Below, one piece after another: positions 37,870 to 50,465 of a stretch of 64,000 nucleotides of DNA. Source of the stretch: Palaemon carinicauda (taxonomy: Eukaryota > Arthropoda > Malacostraca > Decapoda > Palaemonidae); assembly GCF_036898095.1 (NCBI RefSeq), contig NC_090743.1, forward strand, positions 14,628,295 to 14,692,294, read 5' to 3'. How positions within the stretch are numbered: position 1 is the stretch's first letter; each line of letters starts with the position of its first letter. The notes under the pieces were generated by a model, which was given only the letters and a program-made list of their open reading frames with translations, did not search any database and was not told the DNA's origin. Both the position numbers and the translations under genes were made by a program.

Positions 37870-39070
37870 CACAAGGTGGAATGATTGCGGTTTGCAAGTT
37901 CATCGTTCGTCGATTGCCAGCTCACCTTTCGAGAGCTTGCTGTTCGCAGATTGCCGATTGCCGATCCACCAGCTCGCCGTTCACCAACTCGCCGATGGCC
38001 AGCTTGCCGTTCACTAGATTGCTGTTCGTTAGCTCACCTATCACCAGTTAAAAGCTCACTGATCGCCATTCGCCAGCTCGCAGTTTTCCGGCTTGTTTAT
38101 CATCACTCGGCTGCTCAGAATCATCATTAGTCAGTTCTCTTTTAGGTTGCTGTTAGTACCAGCAACCTCTTCCAGCACCTGATGGATTTTCCTCTGGATA
38201 CTTTTCCTTCTGGGTAAAGGCGCTTTAGGGACGATCTTTTCTGACAGAGATCTTCACTTCATTGAAGCTCTTGCTTCTCGTGAGACTTACTCATCAGAGA
38301 GTACCCTCATCTGGACGACATATATCGTCTTCTCCCACTCTCTCTGGCTTGCACTGCTTCTGTAGCCCTCCCACATGGAGTTAAAAGACTTTAGCATGAA
38401 TATCCTTCCTGGAACCATACCCAGCACTCTCCATCAACGACTGGGGTAATGCATAAGGATTAACTATAGAGTTTATACCCTTCTCGCCTCTTGGATTTCT
38501 TTGGTTTTCACAAACAGTGCTTCTTTGGTTCCCAAGGGTTTCATCTCCTTCTCCGGACTTCGAAAAACCCACGTACATGTGGCCAGTCTTCTTCATTGAC
38601 TCTCCAGTCATCGGCAAGTTTGTGGACGTTGATCCCTCACGAACGTACGTTCTTCGCCTACACTTTGTTCCTACCACAGAGTGGCTTACGTGTCATGTAC
38701 CTCAAGGACGAGATTACTGCTTCTGCCGCTACCTCCTCCCATATCTCACGTTATGATATGTGACTTCTGTACCTTACAAGCCGATTCTGCATAGATAGGA
38801 CCTGCACTAGTTGATTAGGCGCCGGCAGCTGATCGGATCTCGGACACTGTTTGTGGAGGCAGATCCCTTGAATCTGTTCCTCCTCCTGTGTCGGGAGATA
38901 TGACCCAAAGGAGTTACTCCCTCTTTCATTCCCTCGGTTCTAGGGTACTGAATTCAGCGATGTCTGTGACAGCTATAGTAACTTTGTGGCTAAGATCTAC
39001 CGTATGGGTTAAAGGATCCGGTCAACCCATAGATGGGTGACATCCTGAGAATACCAGAGGTTGTTGGCAT
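37870..39070 (+). pseudogene. decayed DIRS gag fragment
   Basis: 37900-38110 is built of short degenerate units (CCAGCTCGCCGTTCACCAAC and variants) that translate as Arg/Ser/Pro repeats such as ARRSPTRRWPACRS. They resemble the repetitive Gag segment of DIRS-B (22650-23290) and the antisense fragment (10880-11480). Sequence to about 39070 has the GC content and codon-like texture of DIRS gag but no readable domain. No ITR is attached. The assignment is by resemblance only. Confidence 0.5.
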
Positions 39071-39192
39071 CTTGTGACGCATATGCATTTATTTTCTGAT
39101 CAAAAGGAATTATTTCCTAACTTGTGCAAGAAGTGAAAACCAAAAATAATTGTAATTGGATAAATGATCTATTTGCGAATGTAAGTTAGGAC

Positions 39193-39307
39193 TTGGCTTC
39201 TACTTTGGATTTAACATCGCAGTTTCTTAATAGTAGTGGGAGCCCTAATGGCTTTTACTTTGGATTTGACATCGCAGTTTCTTAACAGTAGTGGGAGCGC
39301 TAATGGA
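39193..39307. repeat. two-copy tandem duplication, about 60-bp unit
   Basis: CTACTTTGGATTT, ACATCGCAGTTTCTTAA and AGTAGTGGGAGC occur twice in direct order with a few differences. Confidence 0.9.
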
Positions 39308-41634
39308 AAACTTGAAACACCAATATCAGCAGTTGTAGTTTTGTGATGATTTTGTTCATTTCCAATTGAAAAGACAAGAAAAAGAATTCAGTGCAGTTTT
39401 GGGGCAACACTCGAATTTAGTGATGTTGCTTTTATTTTTTTATGTCGATGTATGTGAGAAAAATACTTTTGATTCAAAATTATATCTATTATTTCATACT
39501 CCAAAACAAAGGTAAGACTACTAACTAAACTTGCTAATGCATTTGTCCAACTAACTAAATACACTAACATATTGTTAAATATGTAAGAAAGATATGAAGT
39601 ATATGTGAAATATAAGAAATAATTTGAAGTAAATTTATCAGATTATGAAGTAATTAATGAAAGATATTGGAAATAAAACCAGGATGACAAACTCAGTGTA
39701 AACAATTTATTTAACAGATATCAATTCATAGATATACAAGATAACGGCTAAATAGACAAAATACTATGAATAATCAAGGACCAGGACTTAGAACCTGTTA
39801 CAGTAATGGCTTAATGCCTTTGATGAGCTCACCTTCACCCTACATCATCACAGCAGGTTCTCACCTCACATAATAAGAAAGAATAGAAAGTGAGGTTTAA
39901 ACAAGCAAAAATGTGCTTTTTATTATTTTGATATTCCATCATGGTGCATGTTATTATGGTCTCAAACGGATCAAATTGTAACACTTTTCAATGAAATAAA
40001 AGATATATGATTCTTACATCAGTTAAAATACATTGTTTCTACTTAATTCCCTCTAATTGCATGAATAAGATAATCTGGCATTGAAGGGCTTATGCCTCTA
40101 TCAGGACCTAAGTGTTGTTCCTTGTATGTTTGGTAGTATTTCATCTACCTTGGCATTCTCTTGTGTATTTATAAGCTTGAGCTTTAATTAGATAGTTTAT
40201 GTGTGAGATTTTGTTGTGTGGCTCAGTTTTAATGTGTAACTTCCAAATTTATAAACTTTACTCAGTTTTGTATTCTTTTTATTTTGTTAACAGTCTTGAA
40301 TACTAAACTAAGCCCTGAAACTTCTTAAAGGCTTGAAGAGGATAATTTTCATTACTGCCTTAGTAGATTTTTAAGCAAATTTTAAAAGAAGAAAATACTG
40401 AGAAATGCATACTTTCAAGCTGAAGCAAGCGTGGTAGCTTCAGCTTGTTAGTTATTAAAAGATTTTAGTTTGATATTCAAGTTATTTAGCAGCGTGGACC
40501 CGATGCAGGTTCTAGAGGAGGGCATGAAAGATATGGACATTCTGTGAGGAGGAGGTTCCTCAGCAATTAGTACCACCCAAGGTAGAAGCCTTTGCTAGTC
40601 TTGAAAAATCTTTCTAAACTTCTCAACAAACCCAGGGTTCATAATTCTCATTGACTGTCTGAGGCAGGTCAATAAACTTATGGACTCTTTATTGTGAGTC
40701 AGCAAGCTTCATGAATTATAAAAGTAACCTATGGCCAGAGAGAGATCCAATATTTCTCCAGTGCAGCTAAATTTATTACAAAGACACAATTCTTGATAGC
40801 CCACTCTATATTCTTTGTTTTTCTTTCTTTATGGTCATGCAAAGGCAACTAGACATTTTTCTTTGCCCAGTCAATGATGTATTCATATCATCAAAGGACT
40901 GAGGACTTCAGAAGGGACATATCCCAGGTTCTGATTTCTACTAGGCATCCCAGGTAGCAATAACAGGAGCAGAATATCTTCTTAAGTCGGACTATTATCT
41001 CGGATGCAAATGTTAACAGATATCAATAATGCACAAGTTTAAAATGCTTTTCAATGCAATCAAAGTACTTTTTACTCATGTTCTTTAAGGAAACTCTTGA
41101 TGTCAATTCTACTTTATACCAGTCGTATTTTGGGGGCTAGACATTTGCAAACTTTTCTGGGTAATGTGAGGCACATATAATATTGAATCTTTTGATGGAT
41201 TGGGAAGTACTTGCAGTAATTCTGAATTTTTCCCTTCTTTATCTTCTGTATTCTTTAGGGTCGTGGGCTTGATTGTTTTTGTTTATCCCAAATCTTTCAT
41301 TCCAATCAGCCTTTTTCAATTTTTTTGCATTTTTTAAGCAGCGTATTTGCCTTTCCTAATATACAAATGAATATACTGTATTGTGATGAAAGGTAATTTT
41401 TTAAAAGTAGAAGTACAGTAACTTTTACATATGAATCCATAATATACAAAGTTCTCACTTAACCAACCCTGGTGATCATTCACAGCTAGTGGCTACTGTG
41501 TACTGCTGGGAAAGTGAACCCTCTATATAAGCAGTTTTGGCAACCAGAAAATATTTATTTGACATTTTGAGATTCACTGGCCTTGAATTTGAGCTACTGT
41601 ACATTATTATTAGTTTATGTGAAAAAAAAGTTTG
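39308..41634. other. unannotated intronic DNA
   Basis: AT-rich. No exon, RNA gene or mobile element recognised. Confidence 0.5.
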
Positions 41635-41815
41635 TTTTTCAATATTAATCTTACCCGATAATCATGTAGCTGTCAACTCTGTTGCCGACAGAAATCTACG
41701 GTCGGGATACGCCAGCGATCGCTATACAGGTGGGGGTGAACACAACAGCGCCATCTGTGGTCAGGTACTCCAGTACTTCTTGTCAACACCACCTCAATTT
41801 TTCCTCTGTCGTGCC
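41635..41815 (+). repeat. DIRS-A2 left inverted terminal repeat
   Basis: It begins TTTTTCAATATTAATCTTACCCG and is the inverse of 48165-48366. The leader after it (41816-42970) aligns with that of DIRS-A1, including the GA-rich block near 42600-42645. Confidence 0.92.
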
Positions 41816-42978
41816 TCCGGCTAGACCTACATGGATACGCTGTTGATTCTGGAGTTATTGCTCACGATTTGGTGATGTATTTGCTCCAGAGTTTAGCCTT
41901 CGCTATTCAGGAAGCTTTATCATTAGCTTAGCAAGTTTTTGAGATTAATTTTTTATTTAATTTTGGTGACGAAGAGAGTATGAACTCTCTTTCACTTTTA
42001 AATGGCCGACCCTTCCCTTAGACGGAAGTGTTGGTGTCGAAGAGAGTATAGACTCTCTTTCTTAATTTTGCTTAACAAAAGTTATAGATTTATTTTATAT
42101 CTCTCCGCCTTTTATAGGCCTCTTCGATTAACTTCCTTTTATTATAAACTTATTAAAATTAATTTTTATATTTGTTTATATTCGACCTTTCCTAATAGTA
42201 GGCGGTCTTTTCTTGGAACCGAAGTTAATTAACATTGAGCCCGTCATTTCGTTTTTACCTGTTAACATATTATGCTATTTTAATGTTTTTGAAAGAATTT
42301 CTTTGATAGTCTCGTACTGTTTTCAAAGTTGAACTAACGTTTTGTTTGGTCTCTGCAGTTGTTGACGTTCAGAACGTTCAACTTGCGCTCTATCGTTACG
42401 ATAGAGAGAGAGTATTAACGGTTTCACGTTGCAGTAAGAGTAAACCGATTCTAGCGTTTTGTTCATTCTTTCTTAGCTTAAATGGTGTTAATTCTAATAA
42501 AGGAACTTTTTATTTGGGAAATCTTTCAGTTTTTTTTTTCCTTTAACAATAATATGTTTTAACGATATATATAATTGGGCTCATCTCAGGTTCTAAGTCA
42601 AAAGAGAGAGAGAGAGAGATAGAGACGGAGGGAGAGAGAGGAGGGTAAACGTTTCGTTCAAGCGGGTAACGTTGTTATCGTTTTTGCTCTTCTCCCTAGT
42701 CTCTTTAGGGGAAGAAGGTAAACGTTTCTAGAGTTTTATTCTTGTTCCCAGGCTTTTTGCGGTGAGAGATTTTAAACGTAGTTTATTTGATCTAGTGTTT
42801 AGTCTCTTTTCCAGCCACTGAATTATTTATCTTTCATTATGTTTTTCTGTTACATTGTAATACTGTTTTCGCAATTACTAACTTTTAATGAAGGATAGAA
42901 TTGCGTGTTTCAGGTACAAACCACTTAAAGTTTCGAGTTCAGTGAAATAAGTGCAAACAGAAAATCAAAAGTGATAAA

Positions 42979-45320
42979 GTGATAAGCGCAAAGTGTTACA
43001 GTGTTGCGTTCGAGGGTTCGTCTGTTCGTGCCAGTTGTTCGCCTAGTCTGGGACCTCTTACAAGCTCCCAAGCCCAGGGGAGAAGTAACGTCGAAGGACT
43101 TATGGGTTCATCAGGCCTTGATCGACGAACAGACGTTTCCCTCCGTGGTTTCGGGTGTAACCAACTCACGTAGCCGACGTGATCACCCCACCCACACAAA
43201 GACGAGAGAGCCCATTTATTCCTCGTCTGCGGAAGAGGTTTCTCGCAGAAACCATGGACCAAATCTTGCAGCTTTTAGTGCAAGTCGGTCCCTTCCGCGC
43301 AACTCCAACTCCTAGATGTAGCCATTAGCACTGGGTCAGTTCGGACTTGCTGCAGTACGACAACTGCACACCTCCCAGAGAGGCAAGGTGGTACCGCAAC
43401 AGGCAGTAACTCCGTCTGTTGCCGCACCAGCTGTTTTAGACCCTCAGTCTCAACGGACAGTAGCTCCGTTTGTTGTTGTCTTTCATAGACTCTAGTGGTC
43501 TATGCTGCAGACAATGCAGTCTCAGCTTGCGGTGTTGATGCAGGAGTTTCAGGCAGAGAAGGTTAGCACACCTCCTCCTGCGAGCGCTCCTCCACCTCTG
43601 CGCAGTCCACCCTGCCAGACGTATGATGTTGAGGCTCCTCCTGCCTCCATGCGTGAGCTGCCGCATTGGGAGTTGCCAGGTACCAGCGCTATGCAGCAAC
43701 CTCCACTTTCCTTGAGGCAGGAGCCTCTTGCTTTGCGGCAACCTCCTCAACCCTTGAGGCAGGAGCCTCATGCTTTGCAGCAACCTCCTCTAACCATGAG
43801 GCTCCTGCCTCATGCGTTGCGGCAACCTCCTCCATCCTTGAGGCAGCAGCCTCATGCGTTGCGGCAACCTCCACCATCCTTGAGGCAGCAGCCTCATGCT
43901 ATGCGGCAACCGCCTCAACTCTTGAGGCAAGAGCCTCTCTCTGCGCAGCTACCTCCTCAACCCTTGAGGCAGACGCAACTCTTGAGGCAGGAACCTCATG
44001 CTATGCGGCAAACTCCTCTAACCATGAGGCAGGAGCCTCATGCTATGAGGAGCCTCATGCTATGCGGCATCCTCCTCAAACCATGAGGCAGGAGCCTCAT
44101 GCTATGCGGCATCCTCCTCAACCCATGAGGCAGGAGCCTTATGCTATGAGGAGCCTCATGCTATGCGGCATCCTCCTCAACCCATGAGGCAGGGACCTCA
44201 TGCTATGAGGAGCCTCATGCTATGCGGCATCCTCCTCAACCCATGAGGCAGGAGCCTCATGCTATGCGGCAACCTCCTCTACCCATGAGGCAGGAGCCTC
44301 ATGCTATGCGGCATCCTCCTCAACCCATGAGGCAGGAGCCTCATGCTATGCGGCATCCTCCTCAACCCATGAGGCAGGAGCCTCATGCTATGAGGAGCCT
44401 CATGCTATGCGGCATCCTCCTCAAACCATGAGGCAGGAGCCTCATGCTATGCGGCAACCGCCTCAACCCATGAGGCAGGAACCTCATACTATGCGGCATC
44501 CTCCTCAACGCATGCGGCATGAGCCTCATCCCTTGCAGCATGAGCCTCATTCCATGCAGCATGAGCCTCATACCATGCAGCATGAGCCTCATCCCATGCA
44601 GCATGAGCCTCATCCCATGCAGCATAAGCCGCACGCCATGCAACATGCTCTACTTACCTTACAGCATGCTCTACATACAGCATGCTCTGCATACAGCATG
44701 CTCTGCATACCTTACCGCATGCTCCTCAGTCACACATCTTTGGTTGTTGCCAACTCACTAGACTGTCAAGCAGTTTCATAACGTTGCCTTCTAGTCTGCT
44801 GCTTTTGCACCAGTGAAACCCTCACTGAGAGAACTTAGCTTTTCTCGGATATGGTTCCTGTAGATGAGAAAGTGCTATTCTCCCTCCTTCTGATATTCCC
44901 TTGAGGACTCTGTCATTTGGAGAGGAGCCTTTAGCTGCTTAGCCTCCTATGGACTTTTATTTAAGCATCTCATGCTTCCAGGGAGGGTAATGGTTCCACT
45001 TCAGTCGCTAACCCCGTCTGTTACCACACCTGCTCCCATAGACCTTGAGCCTTGTTGCAAGACATGCAGTCCAAGCTTAGTCCTTGTTAGAGGATTTTTT
45101 GTTTACGGAGTCAGTGTGTCACTGGGAAGACGTTCAACAACCAGCAGAAGTGACTTGTTGTGACGCAGTGCGGCAACCTCAGCAATCCGATAAGGAGTTG
45201 TCTGTACGACCCAGACAGTCTAGACAGCTTCGGGTTGTCGCTGTACTTCCTCGCTTCCCCATGGTTGACAGTTCACAGACTGTGCAGCAGTACCATGATC
45301 TTGTGTCCGGCTCCGTCAGA
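42979..45320 (+). pseudogene. DIRS-A2 gag, with expanded repeat region
   Basis: The N-terminal part (43001-43315: LLQAPKPRGEV, DEQTFPSVVSG) matches DIRS-A1. A middle frame (43502-44086) has QTMQSQLAVLMQEFQAEK, then enters a long tandem array coding MRQEPHA and MRHPPQP heptads. After the array (44760-45300) the sequence again matches A1 (VDSSQTVQQYHDLVSGSV). Frameshifts and stops interrupt the gene. The gag reading stops abruptly near 45320, where RT sequence begins. Confidence 0.75.
43690..44640 (+). repeat. 21/42-bp coding minisatellite in DIRS-A2 gag
   Basis: Roughly twenty 42-bp units, each two heptads of the MRQEPHA / MRHPPQP type (43690-44510), pass into about six 21-bp units of the MQHEPHP type (44510-44640). 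Units stay in phase with the 7-residue repeat, but the array jumps frame several times where a GAGGAGCCTCATGCTAT segment is duplicated. DIRS-A1 lacks this array at the same gag position. Confidence 0.93.
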
Positions 45321-46160
45321 CGACTGGCTTTTAAGAGCTCCCACAAGTCGTCGCTGTCTGGAGATTCTCAGATGGACTATGGATCTGACCAAGGAACTGG
45401 GCCTCCTGGTCAATTTTGAGGAGTCCCAGCTCGTCCCATCCCAGACCATTGTCTACCTGGGTATGGATCTTCAGAGTCGAGCTTTTCGGGCTTTTCCGTC
45501 GGCCCCAAGGATCTACTAAGCCCTAGAATGCATCCAGAGCATGCTGAGAAGGAACCGATGCTCAGTCAGGTAGTGGATGAGTCTAACAGGGACACTTTCA
45601 TCGCTGGCCCTGTTCATCGAGTTAGGGAGACGCCACCTCCGCCCCCTTCAGCATCATCTAGCGGCTCACTGGATAAAAGACATGACGCTAGAGACGGTCT
45701 CGGTTCCTGTTTCCGAAGAGAGGAGGTCTACTCTCACGTGGTGAAAGAACAGCTTTCTTCTCAAGGAAGTCTACCTTTGGCTGTTCAGAAACCCGACCGC
45801 CGTCTCTTCTCTGACGCTTCAGACACGGGCTGGGGTGCGACTTTGGACGGACAGGAATGCTCGGGAACATGGAATCAGGAGCAAAGGACACTTCACATCT
45901 ATTGCAAGGAGCTGTTGGCGGTTCATCTGGCCTTGATAAACTTCAAGTCCCTCCAGCTTAACAAGGTGGTGGAGGTGGACTCTGACAACACCACAGCCTT
46001 GGCTTACATCTCCAAGCAGGGAGGGACTCATTCGTGGAAGTTGTTCTAGATCGCAAGGGACCTCCTCATCTGGTCAAAAGATCGAAAGCTCACGCTGGTA
46101 ACGAGGTTCATTCAGGGCGATATGAATGTCATGGCAGATCGCCTTAGCCGGAAGGGTCAG
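45320..46160 (+). pseudogene. DIRS-A2 truncated RT plus RNase H
   Basis: It begins at the DDW of the RT catalytic motif (SDDWLLRAPTSRRC, about 45320) and continues with TKELGLLVNFEESQL and IVYLGMDLQSR; the fingers and most of the palm are gone. RNase H follows in a frame at 45528-46049: RRLFSDASDTGWGATL (Asp), LLAVHLALINF (Glu just upstream in KELLAV) and VEVDSDNTTALAYI (Asp). The connector is in another frame after 46049. The RNase H residues look intact but cannot form an active RT. Confidence 0.85.
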
Positions 46161-46424
46161 GTCATCCCCACAGAGTGGACCCTTCACAAGAATGTTTGCA
46201 GCAGACTTTGGGCCCTGTGGGGTCAGCCAACCATAGATCTGTTCGCTACCTCTATAACCTAGAGGCTCCCGTTGTATTGTTCTCCGATTCCAGACCCAGC
46301 AGCAGTTCACGTGGATGCTTTTCTGCTGGATTGGTCCCATCTCGACCTGTATGCATTCCCGCCGTTCAAGATTGTCAACAGGGTACTTCAGAAGTTCTCC
46401 TCTCGCTAAGGGACACGGCTGACG

Positions 46425-47646
46425 TTGGTTGGCTCCGCTCTGGCCCGCGAGAGAATGGTTCATAGAGGTACTGCAATGGCTGGTCGACATTCCCAGGACT
46501 CTTCCTCTAGGAGTGGACCTTCTACGTCTACCTCACGTAAAGAAGGTACACCCAAACCTCCACGCTCTTCGTCTGACTGCCTTCAGACTTTCGAAAGACT
46601 CTCAAGAGCTAGGGGCTTTTCGAAGGAGGCAGCCAGAGCGATTGCCAGAGCAAGGAGGACATCCACTCTCAGAGTCTATCAGTCTAAAGGGGAAGTCTTC
46701 CGAAGCTGGTACAAGGCCAATGCAGTTTCCTCAACCAGTACCACTGTAACCCAGATTGCTGACTTCCTGTTACATCTAAGGAACGTAAGATCCCTTTCAG
46801 CTCCTACGATTAAGGGTTACATAAGTATGTTGGCAGCGGTTTTCTGCCACAGAGGCTTGGATCTTTCCACCAACAAAGATCTACAGGACCTCCTTAGGTC
46901 TTTTAAGACCTCAAAGGAACGTCGGTTGTCCACTCCAGGCTGGAATCTAGACGTGGTCCTAAGGTTCCTTATGTCATCAAGATTTGAACCTCTCCAATCA
47001 GCCTCTTTTAAGGACCTCACATTAAAAACTCTTTTCCTCGTGTGCTTGACAACAGCTAAAAGAGTAAGTGAGATCCACGCCTTCAGCAGGAACATAGTTT
47101 TCACATCTGAAACGGCTACATGTTCCTTGCAGCTCGGTTTTTTGCTAAAACGAGCTTCCTTCACGTCCTTGGCCTAAGTCGTTCGAGATCCCAAGCCTGT
47201 CCTACTTGGTGGGGGACGAACTGGAGAGAGTACTTTGCCCAGTTAGAGCTCTTAGGTACTATCTAAAAAGGTCATAACCTTTACGAGGACAATCAGAAGT
47301 CTTATGGTGTGCTATCAAGAAGCCTTCTCTTCCAAGGTCTAAGAACTCAGTTTCTTACCTATTCAGGCTCCTGATAAGGGAAGCACATTCTCATCTGAAG
47401 GAAGAAGACCTTGCTTTGCTGAAGGTAAGGACACATGAAGTGAGAGCTGTGGCTACTTCAGTGGCCTTCAAACAGAACCGTTCTCTGCAGAGTGTTATGG
47501 ATGCAACCTATTGGAGAAGCAAGTCAGTGTTCGCATCATTCTATCTCAAAGATGTCCAGTCTCTTTACGAGAACTGCTACACCCTGGGACCATTCGTAGC
47601 AACGAATGCAGTAGTAGGCGGGGGCTCAGCCACTACATTCCCATAA
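46425..47646 (+). pseudogene. DIRS-A2 tyrosine recombinase, broken
   Basis: One frame (46425-47177) covers ARRTSTLRVYQSKGE, APTIKGYISMLAAVF, DLQDLLRSFKTSK and LTTAKRVSEIHAFSRN (first catalytic Arg), then stops. The C-terminal part (47416-47646) has RTHEVRAVATSVAF (HxxR) and VFASFYLKDVQSLYENC with the likely Tyr nucleophile. The roughly 240 bases between contain several stops. It matches DIRS-A1 closely, and the same region is damaged in both. Confidence 0.87.
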
Positions 47647-48024
47647 TCCCATAACCTTTTTAACCTTTCTCTTGCTTACTTTTTATGGGTTGTACGGTCG
47701 GCTAAGAAGCCTTCCACATCCTTGTTGATTTGGCGGGTGGTCAATTCTTTCTTGAGAAGCGCCGAGGTTAAAGGTTGTGATGAGGTCCTTTAGTATGGGT
47801 TGCAGCCCTTTATACTTCAGCACCTAAGAGTCGTTCAGCATCCTAAGAGGACCGCTACGCTCAGTAAGGAAGACGTACTTAATAAAGGCAGAGTAATGGT
47901 TCAAGTCGTCTTCCTTACCAGGTACTTATTTATTTTATGTTATTTTTGAATAACTAATAAAATAAAATACGGGATACTTAGCTTCTTTGTTAACATGTAT
48001 GCTGGTCTCCACCCACCACCCTGG

Positions 48025-48125
48025 GTGTGAATCAGCTACATGATTATCGGGTAAGATTAATATTGAAAAATGTTATTTTCATTAGTAAAATAAATTTTTG
48101 AATATACTTACCCGATAATCATGAT
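48025..48125 (+). other. DIRS-A2 internal complementary region
   Basis: Contains ATCGGGTAAGATTAATATTG, complementary to the left end, followed by the complement of the right end (AAAATGTTATTTTCATTAG, then ATATACTTACCCG). Confidence 0.87.
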
Positions 48126-48164
48126 TTAATTGACCCACCCTTCCTCCCCATAGAGAACCAGTGG

Positions 48165-48366
48165 ACCGAGGAAAAAATTGAGGTGGTGTTGACAAGAAGT
48201 ACTGGAGTACCTGACCACAGATGGCGCTGTTGTGTTCACCCCCACCTGTATAGCGATCGCTGGCGTATCCCGACCGTAGATTTCTGTCGGCAACAGAGTT
48301 GACAGCTACATGATTATCGGGTAAGTATATTCAAAAATTTATTTTACTAATGAAAATAACATTTTT
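48165..48366 (-). repeat. DIRS-A2 right inverted terminal repeat
   Basis: Inverse of the left ITR. It carries GGTAAGTAT at 48320-48328 on the + strand and ends AATAACATTTTT. Confidence 0.92.
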
Positions 48367-50044
48367 AAGAAATTATGTTTCAGAAGGGTATATGCTATTT
48401 CAAAAAAACTTTAAAGTACTGTAGTGTAGTAATCTAAACATTCAAAAGATTGATAAAAGTTAGAGGTTAGATAATATTGTTTTCATACAAAATTAAAGAA
48501 TTAAAATCGAACGGAGACACAAAATGGCATGAGTTAATGCAGGAAAAAAATACATTTCAAGGCTATTTAACAACAAGAAAATTAAGTAAAATATGAGGGT
48601 GGAATAGTTAGCAAAGGCATCAATTTGCGGAAGGGTAAACTCTAGAAGCATACTAATAAATAGGAGGAAAACAGTACTGTATTTGAGAATATATAACCTA
48701 TAGAAATGAAAAAAAAAAGAAGTTTGTTACATTATCAAGAATATCAGGTGCAAGGTGTGTGATAAAAACCAGGAAACTAGCTAACAAATTCCTGTCAGAT
48801 TTAGACTATGTTGAGCCAGGTGCAATTCTTTATTTGACCCTTACCTTTATTATAAGCATCATAAATATCTTACATCAGTAGGTTTCATGGTAGATCTTTA
48901 GTTTGGATTTAAAATAGCAATGAACATAGTTAGGGTAACTATACAAGTGGATGTACTACACCACAGTCCCAAACGTAGTTATTAGCTTTACATCTTTCTT
49001 GAAGCATTGTCACATATTTTGACACAGCAGCTGATTATTGTATGTAAGATGGTACCTTTTCCCATCTTAGCATAATTGTCATTTTACGTCTACCATTATT
49101 TGGGTTGCCTAGGCTTTTATGAAATGAGAAGTTTTACATGGAGGAATATACGGTACTAGAAATTTTTATATTTGTAATTTTTTGTATGTTACATTAAAAT
49201 CAATGTTTACCCGGTGGGCTTACCTTTCTACCTTACAAACTTGGCTACACTAGCAGTTGGAAGATGAGTCAGGCATGTAAGTTGGCTAGAAGTTCCTATA
49301 GTTTGTTTACTTCCTTTATTTGTAATCACTGCATTTGGTACTTGTAGAGTTATTTTAAACCAGATGATGTATTGTACATACTGTATGTCTATAAGCCGCA
49401 GAAAAATGCCTTTGTACAAGAAGTGCATGTGTGTTTGGAAAAAAATTATGTTGGAAATTGTTAGTAGGTTTCATAATAAACCTATAACTTAGGGTTAGCC
49501 CACTTTTATGGTCTTCAAATGCCCAGACAAATCAATTCCCCTTAAAATAGAAGGGTGAGCATCATGTAATACTTAGCAAGCATAAGCATAAACCCATACA
49601 TTCTTTTGTGCACAGTATCTCAGTATGGTATAATGCTAGCATCAGCTAACCAGATGTTTCTCTCTGTAAGGTTAATAGAGCAGTCTTCATGTGGAATATG
49701 GTAGGCATTAGTTGAGGGGCTTTGCAGTGTCCAGTCATTGCTCATTTACTTCTTCCATGTTGCTTTCCAACCTTTTAACTTTTTCCCTGTCACACTAAAT
49801 GGCTTTCATGGCTCCAGAGCCAAGCCTTACTGCTTAAAGTCATAAATCCATAAGTCTTGATGTTTTTCATAATTAGGGACAAAAGGGATATTCATTTACC
49901 TTCACATTTCATTCCTTTCCAATATTGTGAGTTTACTGATAGCGAGGAAGGTAGGATATTCCTCTCTATGCTGTAAGTGGATGGATATCTCGTTTTTGTT
50001 CCAAGAGATTATCATCAGCGACTGTTATGATGATAGTTGTGATT
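48367..50044. other. unannotated intronic DNA
   Basis: AT-rich, no exon or repeat recognised. Confidence 0.5.
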
Positions 50045-50465
50045 TTTAGTCAGTTTTACTGTTGTTTTATTTGAAAAGATGAGTAAGTCATCCTATTATC
50101 CTTCAAGTTTGAGCATTCTTTTCACTTAAATACAGTAGTTATAAGAAGCTATTCATTTGATTGTTGCCAATACTAATTATTGAGTGATAGTATGTATTAC
50201 ACTCTTAATTTTGTCTGGTTTGGGGTTAAGTTTATTTTTACTTTGTTTTTTAATTAAATCCCATTTATATGCCTGAATTTTATTGTTCATTTTACCATTG
50301 TTTTATTTGAAGACATAAGTGACTTTTCTTATATTATAAATTGCTATTCTTTTGATTGTTGGCAATATTATTGAGTAATAGTATGTATTGCTTTCTTAGC
50401 CTTGTCTTTCTTGGGCTTAAGTTTATTTTTACTTTGTTTTTTAATTAAAATACATTTTTGTGCTT
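50045..50465. repeat. two-copy tandem duplication, about 200-bp unit
   Basis: TTTTACTGTTGTTTTATTTGAA, GCTATTCATTTGATTGTTG, TATGTATT and AAGTTTATTTTTACTTTG recur in the same order at 50060-50270 and 50285-50462, with indels. Confidence 0.85.

Larger units (their letters stand above)
41635..48366 (+). mobile_element. DIRS-A2: internally deleted DIRS retrotransposon
   Basis: A 6.7-kb element of the same family as DIRS-A1. The ITRs (about 41635-41815 and 48165-48366) look essentially identical over more than 150 bases, and an ICR at about 48025-48125 is complementary to both ends. It contains a degenerate gag with an expanded minisatellite, an RT that begins only at the DDW catalytic segment, RNase H, and a broken tyrosine recombinase. 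Same orientation as Abi. Near-identical ITRs with broken genes point to recent movement driven by another element's enzymes. Confidence 0.92.

Noticed and set aside
43689..44646. Minus-strand frames with LPHGLRRMPHSMRL-type repeats
   Set aside because: Complement of the gag minisatellite; open only because the repeat lacks stops.
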